Positions 17,931 to 27,244 of a DNA stretch of 64,000 bases are shown piece by piece; the stretch's first letter is position 1; each line of letters opens with the position of its first letter. The stretch covers positions 94,025 to 158,024 of the forward strand of contig NZ_VIGD01000007.1 of the NCBI RefSeq assembly GCF_006569205.1, written 5' to 3'. The position numbers and the translations under genes were made by a program. The notes under the pieces are model-generated. The model searched no databases, had not been told where the DNA came from, and worked only from the letters and a program-made list of their open reading frames with translations. Origin of the DNA: Ureibacillus terrenus. GTDB lineage: Bacteria > Bacillota > Bacilli > Bacillales_A > Planococcaceae.

Positions 17931-18698
17931 TTATTTTTTCCCTTTTAAGATTCTTGCATGCCCCAATACTTTTTTGTGCAGCAAAAGCTTAGGCAATTGG
18001 ACGGCATCGGCCAGTTTACAGCTCTCCAGATTGGACGCCTGTGCCCTTATTTCTTCCAAGAACGCTTGTTCATCGCCGAAAATTTTCTCATCCCCGAACA
18101 AATCCAAAAAAACAAAGTTACCACCCGGCTTCAACACTCTTAATGCCTCTTTGACCACTTCCGTTTTGTTTTTGGAATCTTTCACTTCATGAAAAGTGAG
18201 GCAGCTTACAACCAAATCGAATTCCCCATCCTCAAAAGGGAGATCGGCAGCGCTTGCTTTCAAAAATTTAACCCGATTAGAAACACCTTCGACTTCCGCA
18301 TTCCGCTTGCATTGTTCTTTTGAATATCCCCAACCTCTTCCCCAAAAATCAATTCCGGTAAAAGCGCCTTCGGGAAATGCTTTCGCCAATTTAATGATCA
18401 GTGATCCATTGCCCGCACCGATATCCAACGCTTTTCCTTTTCCATCCCAATCGACTTTGGAAACAATGAAATCATGAATCCTGGATTGATAATTTCCGCC
18501 TATTGGAGAAAATTGATAAATGGAATAGAGAAGCAAAAAGGAAATATAAAGAAACGGCAGCGCCAAAATCACCGCAACCACTTTCAAGTACAATTCAATC
18601 GGCAAAAATAAGGCATCCAGCAGGATAAGGGCCATCCCAATAAAAATCACCAGTTTATAAACCCGGATCCAAGTTCGATATTTTGCTTTTTCTGTCAT
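17931..18698 (-). CDS. Membrane-anchored class I SAM-dependent methyltransferase
   Basis: The 255-residue protein has two N-terminal membrane helices (about 14-36 and 40-62) followed by a class I methyltransferase. Motif I is GKALDIGAGNGSLIIKLA near 95, then GIDFWGRGWGYSKEQCKRNAE, ASAADLPFEDGEFDLVVSCLTFHEV near 158 and ALRVLKPGGNFVFLDLF near 195. The ATG at 18698 has GGAAGGAGTGG five bases upstream, so I reject the 50-codon longer frame, which runs through the Fur box. The methylated substrate is unknown. A Fur box lies 109-127 bases upstream, between it and the divergent IDEAL-like gene. Confidence 0.85.
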   Translation of the reverse strand: MTEKAKYRTWIRVYKLVIFIGMALILLDALFLPIELYLKVVAVILALPFLYISFLLLYSIYQFSPIGGNYQSRIHDFIVSKVDWDGKGKALDIGAGNGSLIIKLAKAFPEGAFTGIDFWGRGWGYSKEQCKRNAEVEGVSNRVKFLKASAADLPFEDGEFDLVVSCLTFHEVKDSKNKTEVVKEALRVLKPGGNFVFLDLFGDEKIFGDEQAFLEEIRAQASNLESCKLADAVQLPKLLLHKKVLGHARILKGKK

Positions 18699-18806
18699 GT
18701 TACCACTCCTTCCAAACGTTTTTAACTCCCTTTCAGCTTCGCATATTAAAATCCTGTCCCGTTTCAAATGAACATACTTCAATGATGATTTATTGATTCT
18801 TTTCAT

Positions 18807-18825
18807 GATAACGATTATCATTATC
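18807..18825. promoter_or_regulatory. Fur box
   Basis: Read on the minus strand, GATAATGATAATCGTTATC matches the classic 19-bp Fur consensus GATAATGATAATCATTATC at 18 of 19 positions. It lies between the divergent methyltransferase and the gene at 18891, upstream of ferritin. Confidence 0.85.
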
Positions 18826-18890
18826 ATAAAAGAACCTGATTGCTGCATTATTTTTATGTTTGATAATTAGAAAATGGTTTGGAGGCATCA

Positions 18891-19301
18891 ATGGTGGGTA
18901 ATTTTATTGTAGCAGATAATCGCGGTATTGAATTTCAATGTTTTTGTCAGGGCTATAAAAAGGAAAACCTCGTCTTGCACCCGGTTTTTCTTGAACAAGG
19001 GGATCTGTTGACCATTACAAACCGGAAAAAATATATCGTGGATGTCGGCTGGTTTATTCTCGTCAAAATCAACGATTCCCAAGAGGAATTTTTGCCTGTG
19101 GATGAATTGGAAGAAGCGATGACCAATGAAGCATTGCTGGACGAAATCGGATGCATGCTAAAAATGCTAAGCATCTCTTATTATTTAGATCAAGCGTTAG
19201 CCATCAGGAATAAAAAGGAGTTTATAAAATATTCTTCAATTCGTAATAAATTTGCCACCCTCTATGAAAGATTATGTGAGAAGGTATATATAGAAACGTA
19301 A
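18891..19301 (+). CDS. IDEAL-domain-like protein
   Basis: The 136-residue protein has a beta-rich N-terminal part (VGNFIVADNRGIEFQCFCQGYKK, then VFLEQGDLLTITNRKKYIVDVGWFILVKI). The C-terminal stretch SYYLDQALAIRNKKEFIKYSSI resembles the IDEAL domain of small Bacillus regulatory proteins, which carry an I/L-D-x-AL core. The ATG at 18891 has TTGGAGG five bases upstream, so I drop the TTG four codons earlier. A possible -10, GATAAT, is at 18862. It lies between a Fur box and ferritin, so a role in the iron response is conceivable, but I know of no assigned function. Confidence 0.6.
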   Translation: MVGNFIVADNRGIEFQCFCQGYKKENLVLHPVFLEQGDLLTITNRKKYIVDVGWFILVKINDSQEEFLPVDELEEAMTNEALLDEIGCMLKMLSISYYLDQALAIRNKKEFIKYSSIRNKFATLYERLCEKVYIET

Positions 19302-19407
19302 AAAATTTCCTGTACATGATTTATATGTCTTGGACCCATCATAATGGAGGAAACCCATAGTTGCACTTGATGCACTATTGACTCTAATTAAGAAAGGATG
19401 ATAGCCT

Positions 19408-19932
19408 ATGACAAATTTACAAAGAAGCGCAAGCACCAAAATGTCTCCCACATTGGTGGAAGCATTAAATGACCAGATGAATTATGAATTTTATTCTTCC
19501 CATGTTTATCTTGCGATGGCTTCCTACTGTGAAAGCCAGAATTATAATGGTTTCGCGAAATTTTTCCTGGAACATGCAGAAGAAGAAAGAGAGCACGGAA
19601 TGAAAATCTACAAATATCTTCAAGATCGCGGCGAACAAGCGATTATTACAGGCTTTGGCGATCCAAGCAATGAATACGAATCCGTGCTGGATGCCTGCGA
19701 AAAGGCGTTGGAACATGAAAAAGTGGTAACAAGCCGTTTCTATAATCTTTCCGATATTGCGGAAAGCGAAAAAGAATATACTACGATTTCCTTTCTGAAA
19801 TGGTTCCTTGAAGAGCAGGTTGAGGAAGAATCACTGTTTGAAACGGTAGTCCAAAAATTAAGACGCATCAAAGATGATGAAAGCGCGCTTTTCATTTACG
19901 ATATGCATATCAGTCATGATGAAGTGGAATAA
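19408..19932 (+). CDS. Ferritin
   Basis: The 174-residue protein is a non-heme bacterial ferritin that stores iron as a mineral inside a 24-mer shell. The ferroxidase-centre ligands are visible: the Glu in LNDQMNYEFYSSHVYLAMA, EHAEEEREHGMKIY near 55, EKEYTTISFLKWFLEEQVEEE near 125. Length and the four-helix layout are standard. AAAGGATG precedes the ATG. It is 106 bases downstream of the IDEAL-like gene on the same strand and has its own terminator. The upstream Fur box may contribute through readthrough. Confidence 0.93.
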   Translation: MTNLQRSASTKMSPTLVEALNDQMNYEFYSSHVYLAMASYCESQNYNGFAKFFLEHAEEEREHGMKIYKYLQDRGEQAIITGFGDPSNEYESVLDACEKALEHEKVVTSRFYNLSDIAESEKEYTTISFLKWFLEEQVEEESLFETVVQKLRRIKDDESALFIYDMHISHDEVE

Positions 19933-19943
19933 TCCTTTAAAAT

Positions 19944-19981
19944 AAAAAGCAACGACTTACCAATGTAAGTTGTTGCTTTTT
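19944..19981. terminator. Bidirectional terminator between ferritin and rlmH
   Basis: AAAAAGCAAC-g-ACTTAC / GTAAGT-t-GTTGCTTTTT, with A- and T-runs on both sides. It serves both convergent genes. Confidence 0.9.
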
Positions 19982-19984
19982 CCT

Positions 19985-20464
19985 TTATTTATGATACGGC
20001 TCCCCCTTCATAATCCGGAATCCGCGGTAGATTTGCTCCAGCAGAATGAGGCGCATGAGCTGATGGGGGAAGGTCATGGGGCCGAAGCTGATTTTTTCGT
20101 CCGCCCGCTTCAACACATCTTTATGTAAACCGAGGGATCCGCCGATGACAAAGGCCACTTTGCTTGTGCCATATGTCATCAATTTTTCCAACCCTTCCGC
20201 AAATTCCTCCGAGCTTTTCATTTTTCCTTCAATGGCAAGGGCATAAACATAGGCGCCGTTAGGAATTTTCGATAAAATCCTGTCGCCTTCCTTCTTTTTC
20301 ACGATTTCCATTTCGGATTCGCTCAGCTGTTCAGGAGCCTTTTCGTCCGCCACTTCCACGAAATCCACTTTGGCATAACCCGAAAGGCGCTTTGCATACT
20401 CATCGATTCCCATTTTTAAATATTTTTCTTTTAACTTTCCTACCGAAATAATCGAAATGTTCAT
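19985..20464 (-). CDS. rlmH: 23S rRNA (pseudouridine-1915-N3) methyltransferase
   Basis: RlmH is a SPOUT methyltransferase acting on pseudouridine 1915 of helix 69 in the large ribosomal subunit. At 159 residues, beginning [17 protein letters not shown], it has exactly the family length. The knot motifs [14 protein letters not shown] and [20 protein letters not shown] are present. I take the ATG at 20464, because the GTG three codons earlier is part of the AAAGGTGGAG ribosome binding site. It sits at the end of the wal-htrA block as in Bacillus. Confidence 0.95.
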   Translation of the reverse strand: MNISIISVGKLKEKYLKMGIDEYAKRLSGYAKVDFVEVADEKAPEQLSESEMEIVKKKEGDRILSKIPNGAYVYALAIEGKMKSSEEFAEGLEKLMTYGTSKVAFVIGGSLGLHKDVLKRADEKISFGPMTFPHQLMRLILLEQIYRGFRIMKGEPYHK

Positions 20465-20618
20465 CTTCTCCACCTTTTACCGTCCATACCTATTATTGTT
20501 CAACTAATGATAATTTTTAGAAATTCACATGGAATCCACATGAAAAAAGCATTTATAAACAAGTTATCCACAAAAGTTTTGCACATATCCACAAAACAAA
20601 TCTACATTTTGTGTAAAG

Positions 20619-20783
20619 TTATTTTCTTGATACAAGATATTTTGCTTCCTTTTCGCAATACTCGCATTTTGTGGATAACTTTTCTTCTTCTTTCACTTGT
20701 TCTAAAATGGGAAATTCCTTCGTTTCAGCAATAACCACATCTAACGCATGATTTACATGCATTTCACAGCAAAATATGTTCAT
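20619..20783 (-). CDS. CxxH/CxxC small protein
   Basis: The 54-residue protein starts MNIFCCEMHVNHALDVV and ends with CEYCEKEAKYLVS. The CCEMH and CEYC pairs would form one zinc knuckle; it matches the CxxH/CxxC family of tiny Bacilli proteins found next to rlmH. The function is unknown. AGGAGGGC lies eight bases before the ATG at 20783; ATGs further upstream lie inside or before that site. DnaA boxes overlap its coding region and promoter. Confidence 0.8.
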   Translation of the reverse strand: MNIFCCEMHVNHALDVVIAETKEFPILEQVKEEEKLSTKCEYCEKEAKYLVSRK

Positions 20784-20869
20784 TTTCATGCCCTCCTTTT
20801 GAACGCATTTTTCCACAGAGTTATTCACATTTTTCTTATTTTATCCACAAAACATTGTAACAAACAAAG

Positions 20870-20908
20870 AAAGAGCAGGAAACAATCAACTTTTTGTTCC
20901 TGCTCTTT
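20870..20908 (-). terminator. htrA terminator
   Basis: AAAGAGCAGGAA / TTCCTGCTCTTT 12-bp stem, followed on the minus strand by CTTTGTTTG. It is 42 bases past the htrA stop. Confidence 0.75.
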
Positions 20909-20949
20909 TGTGAACAAACTCGTGTGGATAACCCGAATTTATCCACAAA

Positions 20950-22227
20950 TTATAATTGGCTGCCTTCCGTTAATTTTAATTTCAACTCCATCTCTTTACC
21001 TGAACGATATACTTTTACTTTCAAAGTATCGCCAATTTCTTTTTCATTATATAGATATTTTCGCAAATCAATGGAGTTTTCAATTTTTTGTCCGTCCATT
21101 TCCACAATGACGTCATATTGCTTGACTCCCGCGCGGTCTGCAGGGGAACCAGGTACAACTTCTGAAACAACAACACCTGTTGTCACATTGTCAGGCAATC
21201 TTAACGTTTGTTTTTGGTAGAAGGATGGCACGTCCGTTAAATCCATTAATCCGATTCCCATCGCCGGACGCTTAACCTCTCCGTTTTTTTCAAGCTCTTC
21301 AATGATCGGAATGACCGTGTTGATCGGAATTGCAAAGCCTAATCCTTCAACCCTGTCTTCCGCAATTTTCATGGAATTGATGCCGACTACTTCTCCGGCG
21401 ATATTCACTAAAGCACCGCCGCTGTTGCCAGGGTTGATGGCCGCATCTGTTTGCAATACATCCGTTTCCCAATCCACTGTTCCATCACCGTTCAAATCGA
21501 CAGGAACGGAACGGTCTTTTCCGGAAATCACCCCTGTTGTGACAGAGCCGTAAAAATCCATTCCTAATGGATTTCCAATGGCAATCACCGTTTCTCCTTG
21601 TTTTAATACGTCAGAGTTCCCAAATTGCGCAACAGTCTCCACATTTTTGCTTGGAATGGTAATGACGGCCAAGTCTGTCCAGATATCGCTGCCGACCAAT
21701 TCCGCTTTTTCCTTTGTTCCATCAGCCAATGTCACTTCCAATTGCTTCGCGTTTTCCACTACATGATGGTTTGTGACAATATAGGCTTTATTTCCATCCA
21801 CTTTATAAATGACCCCTGAACCGCTGCCAGCTTCAGTTTCTTGTGATTGGCGCGTCCAGAAGTTTGCCACTTCCTGAATGTTTGTAATTCCTACAACCGC
21901 TTTCGACATCTTCTCGACTGCTTTTGTTACATCCGTTGTAACTTCCGTAGCCGATTGCGTAATTTTCGGCGTATCATTGTCCGTCCGGCTGATTGAACTA
22001 CCTGAATCCTCTCCAACCAGAGAAGGAATCATAAACCAGACTAAAAGGGCACCTACAAGTACGCCGATAAAACCGCTGAAGTAATATCCAAAAACCCCTG
22101 GCCTTCTTTTATTTTGCTGCCGGGACATCCTTTCCTCTTCTTCGCGTCTTAACCTTTCCTGTAAAGGAGAATAGGAAACATCTTTATCTGACTCATTCCG
22201 GTCATTATTATTTTGATAAAAACTCAT
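20950..22227 (-). CDS. htrA: HtrA-type membrane serine protease
   Basis: The 425-residue DegP-family protease handles misfolded proteins at the outer face of the membrane. It has a cytoplasmic charged N-terminus, one transmembrane helix near 45-67, a trypsin-like domain with the triad His in IVTNHHVVENA, Asp in TDLAVITIP and Ser in NPGNSGGALVN, and a C-terminal PDZ domain (GVVVSEVVPGSPADRAGVKQYDVIVEMDGQ). AGGGGAAGG precedes the ATG. It follows walJ after a terminator, as in the B. subtilis wal region, and its promoter region holds a partial WalR-like TGTAAA repeat. Confidence 0.95.
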   Translation of the reverse strand: MSFYQNNNDRNESDKDVSYSPLQERLRREEEERMSRQQNKRRPGVFGYYFSGFIGVLVGALLVWFMIPSLVGEDSGSSISRTDNDTPKITQSATEVTTDVTKAVEKMSKAVVGITNIQEVANFWTRQSQETEAGSGSGVIYKVDGNKAYIVTNHHVVENAKQLEVTLADGTKEKAELVGSDIWTDLAVITIPSKNVETVAQFGNSDVLKQGETVIAIGNPLGMDFYGSVTTGVISGKDRSVPVDLNGDGTVDWETDVLQTDAAINPGNSGGALVNIAGEVVGINSMKIAEDRVEGLGFAIPINTVIPIIEELEKNGEVKRPAMGIGLMDLTDVPSFYQKQTLRLPDNVTTGVVVSEVVPGSPADRAGVKQYDVIVEMDGQKIENSIDLRKYLYNEKEIGDTLKVKVYRSGKEMELKLKLTEGSQL

Positions 22228-22375
22228 AGTCCTTCCCCTTTCATTCTCTATCGTAAATATAATACAACTTTAAAATGAAATTTACATGAAAAAACCCTTG
22301 CTAAATTCAATAAAGAAAAAATCATAATTTCATTATGAACGATACAATCAAATTTTAACAAAAACGTTCAATCAA

Positions 22376-22417
22376 TAAAAAAGGGTGCCTTGAAAGTCAA
22401 AAACTTTCGAGACACCC
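22376..22417 (-). terminator. walRKHIJ terminator
   Basis: GGGTG-tctc-GAAAGT / ACTTTC-aagg-CACCC, then TTTTTT on the minus strand. It lies 30 bases after the walJ stop. Confidence 0.85.
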
Positions 22418-22447
22418 AAAAATTATTTTTTTATGCCCATCAATTCT

Positions 22448-23236
22448 TCATACAGTAACAAGCAATGTCGGCTCTTCCGCATCCGTATCATGCAAATGCA
22501 AAAATTCCCCTTCTTTTATGCCGTAAGAAGCCAATACTTGCTTAACAGTCATACGGGCAAGCTCTTTCATATTATTTTCTTTACTTAAATGGGACAAATA
22601 GATATGGGTCGGTTTTTCTTCAACCACTTCACTCATGGCCACTGCCGCATCTTCGTTGGAAACATGTCCAACATCGCTTAATATGCGACGCTTGATTGAC
22701 CAAGGATATTTCCCCATTTGCAACATGTTGATATCATGGTTGGTTTCAAACACGAATGCATCCGCGCCCCGGATGAATCCTTTCATCCGGTCGCTTACAT
22801 AACCGGTATCTGTAATGATGGCAAGCTTGCGGCCATTTTCATGGAACACATAAAACATCGGGTCCACCGCATCATGGGATACTGCAAAGGATTCAATATC
22901 CAATGAGCCAAAGGATTTTATTGATTCCATATTGAACAAAAATCGCTGATCCAGCGGAATATTGCCGACCAGTTCATCCAATGCCCTCCACGTTTTTTCA
23001 TTCGCATAAATCGGCACTTGATATTTTCTTGCAATGACGCCCAACCCTTTAATGTGATCGCTATGTTCATGGGTTATCAAAATGCCCGTTAATTTTCTAA
23101 GATCGCGGCCAATTTTGGAAAACAGCTGTTCCATTTTTTTGCCGCTCAATCCGACATCCACCAAAAAGGCATGTTCGTCTGTTTCTACGTAGATGGCATT
23201 TCCTGTACTGCCACTTGCCAACACACTAAATCGCAT
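22448..23236 (-). CDS. walJ: WalJ (YycJ) metallo-beta-lactamase-fold hydrolase
   Basis: The 262-residue protein has an MBL fold with the metal-binding motif [12 protein letters not shown] near residue 55, [15 protein letters not shown] near 117 and [11 protein letters not shown] near 210. Family members are DNA-processing exonucleases linked to the WalRK operon. GGGTG lies before the ATG at 23236, and the GTG three codons earlier belongs to that site. It is 10 bases after walI, so it is the last gene of the operon. Confidence 0.93.
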   Translation of the reverse strand: MRFSVLASGSTGNAIYVETDEHAFLVDVGLSGKKMEQLFSKIGRDLRKLTGILITHEHSDHIKGLGVIARKYQVPIYANEKTWRALDELVGNIPLDQRFLFNMESIKSFGSLDIESFAVSHDAVDPMFYVFHENGRKLAIITDTGYVSDRMKGFIRGADAFVFETNHDINMLQMGKYPWSIKRRILSDVGHVSNEDAAVAMSEVVEEKPTHIYLSHLSKENNMKELARMTVKQVLASYGIKEGEFLHLHDTDAEEPTLLVTV

Positions 23237-23246
23237 TTCGTACACC

Positions 23247-24095
23247 CTATTCCTCTTCTATTTCTTTCAATTGTTCCAATTCATCTGTTTCATCAACATC
23301 CACTGTTAAATCCGATTGAACATCAATCATTTTCCCGTCTACCGCATTTACAAACAATTCTTCTTCTTCACCATCGGCGGGAATGATGCGCACTTTCCAA
23401 GTAGGAACAAATACCTGGGTCTGTGTCAGCTGCACAAGGGTTGAATAGCCAAGCTTAATCTCTGCAATATGTGAATTTGGTTTAATCAAGTCCCTTGCGT
23501 ATAATATTTGAATAATTTGTTGAGGGGGAAGGAGATTTTCTTCTTCTTCAAATTTTTCAAAATCCCTCAACATCGTTTGCTCATATTTCGTTACTTCCAA
23601 ATCTTCATTCCAATATATTGTAACAATACCATTGACATTGTAGTAGATCGTTTTATCATCAAAATTTTGAAAGAAAATGGCCTTCCGTTCTTCTTCGTCA
23701 ATTTTCCATATTGTATAGGAAGACCCGTTATATACATTGTTTTTTACAAACTCGTTAAAACTCGACTTTTCTTTGACATTTCGGAGTTTTACCGGTTCCT
23801 TCAGCGTGACGATCAGTTTGTTGTTATTTTCTATTGTAATTTGTTGATAGTTTTTCAGTTGTAAATTTTCTTTATTAAAATCCATTACTTTTGCAGAAAT
23901 ATACGGCGCCGTTTCAATAGTCGGCAGCAAATTATATGTGATGCGATCCTCTTTCAATCTTGCTTCGATTGTATTGCCGCCGGATACTTTCACCTGTTGG
24001 GCTTCGATATGGCGGTTTAAATAGAGGGAGAAAAGAAAAACATCCAAAATGAGAAATACGAAAATAAATATGGTTTTGGATCTACTCCAGTCCAT
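23247..24095 (-). CDS. walI: WalI (YycI) regulator of WalK
   Basis: The 282-residue protein has one N-terminal transmembrane helix ([19 protein letters not shown], residues 8-26) and a mostly beta extracytoplasmic domain. In Bacillus, WalI and WalH bind WalK within the membrane and restrain its kinase activity. Recognition rests on position, topology and the YycI-like stretch [18 protein letters not shown]. It overlaps walH by 14 bases. Confidence 0.9.
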   Translation of the reverse strand: MDWSRSKTIFIFVFLILDVFLFSLYLNRHIEAQQVKVSGGNTIEARLKEDRITYNLLPTIETAPYISAKVMDFNKENLQLKNYQQITIENNNKLIVTLKEPVKLRNVKEKSSFNEFVKNNVYNGSSYTIWKIDEEERKAIFFQNFDDKTIYYNVNGIVTIYWNEDLEVTKYEQTMLRDFEKFEEEENLLPPQQIIQILYARDLIKPNSHIAEIKLGYSTLVQLTQTQVFVPTWKVRIIPADGEEEELFVNAVDGKMIDVQSDLTVDVDETDELEQLKEIEEE

Positions 24096-25407
24096 TATTT
24101 CCCCCTCCTATCGCTTCCGGCGTAATGCGTATCCAGCTCCCTTGGCTTAACGCAAACCAGCTTGGCTCCAATGAATATAAAAGATCATTATCATTTTGTT
24201 TTATATAATATCCAAGGATCAAATCGTCCACTTCACTTAACTCTAACTGTTTTGTTTTTTGAATAAAATCCACAACTTGAAGCCCGCTTGCCACTTTTCG
24301 GTTGAATTTTTCAGAATTGATATCTAAATCAAGCAAAAAATAAGGTCTCTTATAGCGGAATAATTGATTTTCCCCCCAGGTCGTCGTAATTCTTGTTGCC
24401 GTATCTGTGCCAAGAACAGGAAAGCCCTGCTTAAATAGTTGATATTCTACGATATGTTTCGCTTCATTAATGGAAATTAAACGATAATCACCTGTAAAGC
24501 CACCATGTTCATTGACAAATTCAAAGCTATCCTGCAGCAATTGAGAAGCCGGTATTTCCACCATGCTTTCGGAAGATGGATTTACATAATTCAAATAGCG
24601 GTATTTTACATCTACCGTCATAAGAGTCATACCATCTGTATACTTAGCGGTCTCCTGGTTCTCAATGTTTTTCCGCACAATGTTCGGGTCATAAAACAAA
24701 ATGTCCCTGAACATATCCGGTTCAATTTCATCAATATAGTACGTATATTGAACTAATTCCATTTCATCTGCCGGTACATATAAGGAGAGGTTTTCGGGCC
24801 GTTCAATTTCTTTATAAGCAACCAATCCTTGCAAAGCTTTCAACACCGTTTCTTGAAAATAATCCCCTGACATTTTTATTTCAGTGCTATATAAGGTGCG
24901 GTGTGAATCGCTTAACAAGTAAACTATCAATGTCTTGTCAGCACTCACTTTGCTCCAATCCAGCACAAGTTTATTAAAACCCGTTTCCGGCAATTCATCC
25001 TGAGAAAAGCGGATGATTGAATGAAATACTTTAATCGGCACTTCATCTGCAAAAAATAGCGTCATTCTTTGGTTTGTCCTGAGAAAATCATTTATTTTTT
25101 TATCGGACATATTATTTTGGACCAAATAAAGATTTGAACCGTTCCAACCGGTCATCATTTCCATCAAATGATTAATAGCCTCTGTTCCGATTGTCCCTTC
25201 CCAATCATCATGATTTCTGACCAAAATTCGGTAAGGTTTAATGACTTCTTGCAGATCCTTTTTTTTCCCTACCATCAGCTGGTCCACCGGCGATTCCTCG
25301 ATCACTTGAAGGCTTGGTGTATAGGTCCAAATGGCAAAGGTTAAGGCAATGCTTAACAGGACAAGAAAAAGAAGCAAAAAGGATTTGATTTGCTCAATAT
25401 ACTTCAT
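24082..25407 (-). CDS. walH: WalH (YycH) regulator of WalK
   Basis: The 441-residue protein has one N-terminal transmembrane helix (SFLLLFLVLLSIALTFAIW) and a large extracytoplasmic domain of the YycH type. Together with WalI it keeps WalK activity low in B. subtilis. The ATG at 25407 overlaps the walK stop (ATGA), which is why I shorten the frame by two codons. It lies between walK and walI as in all Bacillales. Confidence 0.92.
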   Translation of the reverse strand: MKYIEQIKSFLLLFLVLLSIALTFAIWTYTPSLQVIEESPVDQLMVGKKKDLQEVIKPYRILVRNHDDWEGTIGTEAINHLMEMMTGWNGSNLYLVQNNMSDKKINDFLRTNQRMTLFFADEVPIKVFHSIIRFSQDELPETGFNKLVLDWSKVSADKTLIVYLLSDSHRTLYSTEIKMSGDYFQETVLKALQGLVAYKEIERPENLSLYVPADEMELVQYTYYIDEIEPDMFRDILFYDPNIVRKNIENQETAKYTDGMTLMTVDVKYRYLNYVNPSSESMVEIPASQLLQDSFEFVNEHGGFTGDYRLISINEAKHIVEYQLFKQGFPVLGTDTATRITTTWGENQLFRYKRPYFLLDLDINSEKFNRKVASGLQVVDFIQKTKQLELSEVDDLILGYYIKQNDNDLLYSLEPSWFALSQGSWIRITPEAIGGGNNGLE

Positions 25408-27239
25408 TCCCAATCACCAGCCCCATCGATTTCATACGGCAACGTGAAGAAAATGGTTGTTCCCACTCCTTCTTCACTTTCTGCCCAAATCGTTCCGTTG
25501 TGCGCTTTAATCATTTCTTTGGCAATCGCAAGACCCAGCCCGGTTCCGCCCATTGCACGGGAACGCGCTTTATCTACGCGATAGAATCGGTCAAAGATTT
25601 TTCCGAGATTTTCTTTCGGAATCCCCATACCGTCGTCGGAAATCATCACTTTTAACATGTTTCCTTGAACCGTAAAACCAAAGCGGATATTGCCTCCATC
25701 AGGGGAATATTTGATGGCGTTCGAAATGATATTATCGAGCACTTGGGTCAACTTATCCGTGTCAATTTCCACAAAATACGGTGTCTCCGGTATGTAGCGG
25801 ATGAATTTCACATTTTGGGATTTTGACATTTCAAAACGGTCAATGATTCTATGGAAGAAGCTGTTGAATTCAACGACTTCCTTATTTAGCTGATAGTCTT
25901 TCGCATCCATTTTGGATAAATCCAATAAATCATTTACAAGGCGAATCATCCGCTCGGTTTCTGTCTGAACAACATTGATAAAGTGCGGAGCAATATTTTC
26001 ATCTTTCCAGGCCCCATCCGCAAGTGCTTCCAAATAACTTCTCATCGTTGTTAAAGGCGTTCTCAGCTCATGGGAAACATTTGCCACGAATTCGCGCCGC
26101 TCCATTTCAATTTTTTCTTGTTCGGTGATGTCATGCAACACAGTAATTAAACCATTTACAAACCCTGTTTCTTTTTGGATGACAGAAAAATTAGCCCTCA
26201 AAATTAGTGGCGCTTCTTCCGTGCTGAAATCTAAGTTAATCGGTTCCTTCATATGAATTAAATCTTCAAAGCTATAGTTTTCTTCGATTCCAAGCACCGA
26301 TGCAATCGGCCGGTTCAACGTCTCTTCCCTTGTTACTTTTAAAAAGCTTAATGCGGGATCATTGATCAAAATAATTTTTCCTTTCCGGTCCGTTGCGATT
26401 ACCCCGTCCGTCATATTGGCCAGAACGGACGCCAGTTTTCTGCGCTCTGCCTCTGTTGAGGATTGTGCTTCTTGTAAACGGTTTGTCAAATGGTTGAAAG
26501 TGATGGCCAATTGACCAATTTCATCATCGCCGTATACACGCACTTTTCTGGAAAAGTTTCCTCTGGACATTGCTTGAGCCTGTTTGCGCATATCCAATAT
26601 GGGCCTAGTGATTGTTCTTGCAATCAATATTCCTAAAATGACCGTAATGACCAATGATATCGCTGTACCAACCGCAAAAATTCGGTTGATATCATTCATC
26701 GTGTCATATACTTTTTCAATATTTGATTCTATATAAATGGCGCCGATGACGTCACTGTTTGGATCCGCTGTACTAAAAATAGGGCTTGCAATGAGCCAAA
26801 CCCTGGTATTTGTATCTGCATCAAGGGCAATTTCTTCTTGATAGGTTTGAGATGAAATGGCTTTTTTTACAATATCATCATTTGACCGCTGACCGATGAT
26901 CGACTGATTTTCCGAATCGGAAGTGGCAATGATTCTATTCCGCTGGTCAATCACCCGAATTTCATTGATATCGCCAGTTGCAAATTCGCGTAATGCGATG
27001 TTCAAACTTTGCTCCAACGTAGGGGCCGTTTCATCCCGTTCCTTCGTCAATTCCTCCCTGATGCTGTATTGAATTAAATCCATGCGTTGAAGAATGGAAT
27101 CCTGGAAGCTTGATTTCAGGCTGTCTTCCAGTTTATTGGAAAAGTAAATCCCGATTATTTGCAATGCAATGATGATCAGCAACACGTATATTAATACAAG
27201 CTTTACATGGATTGAGCGAAAAAAACTAACCTTTTGCAT
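25404..27239 (-). CDS. walK: WalK cell-wall sensor histidine kinase
   Basis: The 611-residue kinase controls cell-wall metabolism with WalR and is essential in relatives. Layout: transmembrane helix (13-32), extracytoplasmic PAS/sCache domain (33-180), second helix (185-205), HAMP (205-257, ARTITRPILDMRKQAQAMSRG), PAS (262-370, ANMTDGVIATDRKGKI), HisKA with NVSHELRTPLTTM near 388 and HATPase (DNIISNAIKYSPDGG, DDGMGIPKENLGKIFDRFYR, GGTGLGLAIAKEM). It is five bases downstream of walR. Confidence 0.97.
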   Translation of the reverse strand: MQKVSFFRSIHVKLVLIYVLLIIIALQIIGIYFSNKLEDSLKSSFQDSILQRMDLIQYSIREELTKERDETAPTLEQSLNIALREFATGDINEIRVIDQRNRIIATSDSENQSIIGQRSNDDIVKKAISSQTYQEEIALDADTNTRVWLIASPIFSTADPNSDVIGAIYIESNIEKVYDTMNDINRIFAVGTAISLVITVILGILIARTITRPILDMRKQAQAMSRGNFSRKVRVYGDDEIGQLAITFNHLTNRLQEAQSSTEAERRKLASVLANMTDGVIATDRKGKIILINDPALSFLKVTREETLNRPIASVLGIEENYSFEDLIHMKEPINLDFSTEEAPLILRANFSVIQKETGFVNGLITVLHDITEQEKIEMERREFVANVSHELRTPLTTMRSYLEALADGAWKDENIAPHFINVVQTETERMIRLVNDLLDLSKMDAKDYQLNKEVVEFNSFFHRIIDRFEMSKSQNVKFIRYIPETPYFVEIDTDKLTQVLDNIISNAIKYSPDGGNIRFGFTVQGNMLKVMISDDGMGIPKENLGKIFDRFYRVDKARSRAMGGTGLGLAIAKEMIKAHNGTIWAESEEGVGTTIFFTLPYEIDGAGDWE

Positions 27240-27244
27240 TCATT

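Larger units (their letters stand above)
20564..20947. promoter_or_regulatory. DnaA-box cluster between rlmH and htrA
   Basis: Five perfect DnaA boxes (TTATCCACA or its complement) lie at 20564, 20670, 20841, 20923 and 20939. Near-matches are ATATCCACA (20585), TTTTCCACA (20810) and TTATTCACA (20821). Spacing is irregular and orientation mixed. The cluster is about 33 kb from oriC and surrounds the small CxxH/CxxC gene. Confidence 0.75.

Noticed and set aside
18699..18848. 50-codon N-terminal extension of the methyltransferase
   Set aside because: The extension translates the Fur box; the ATG at 18698 has a strong ribosome binding site.
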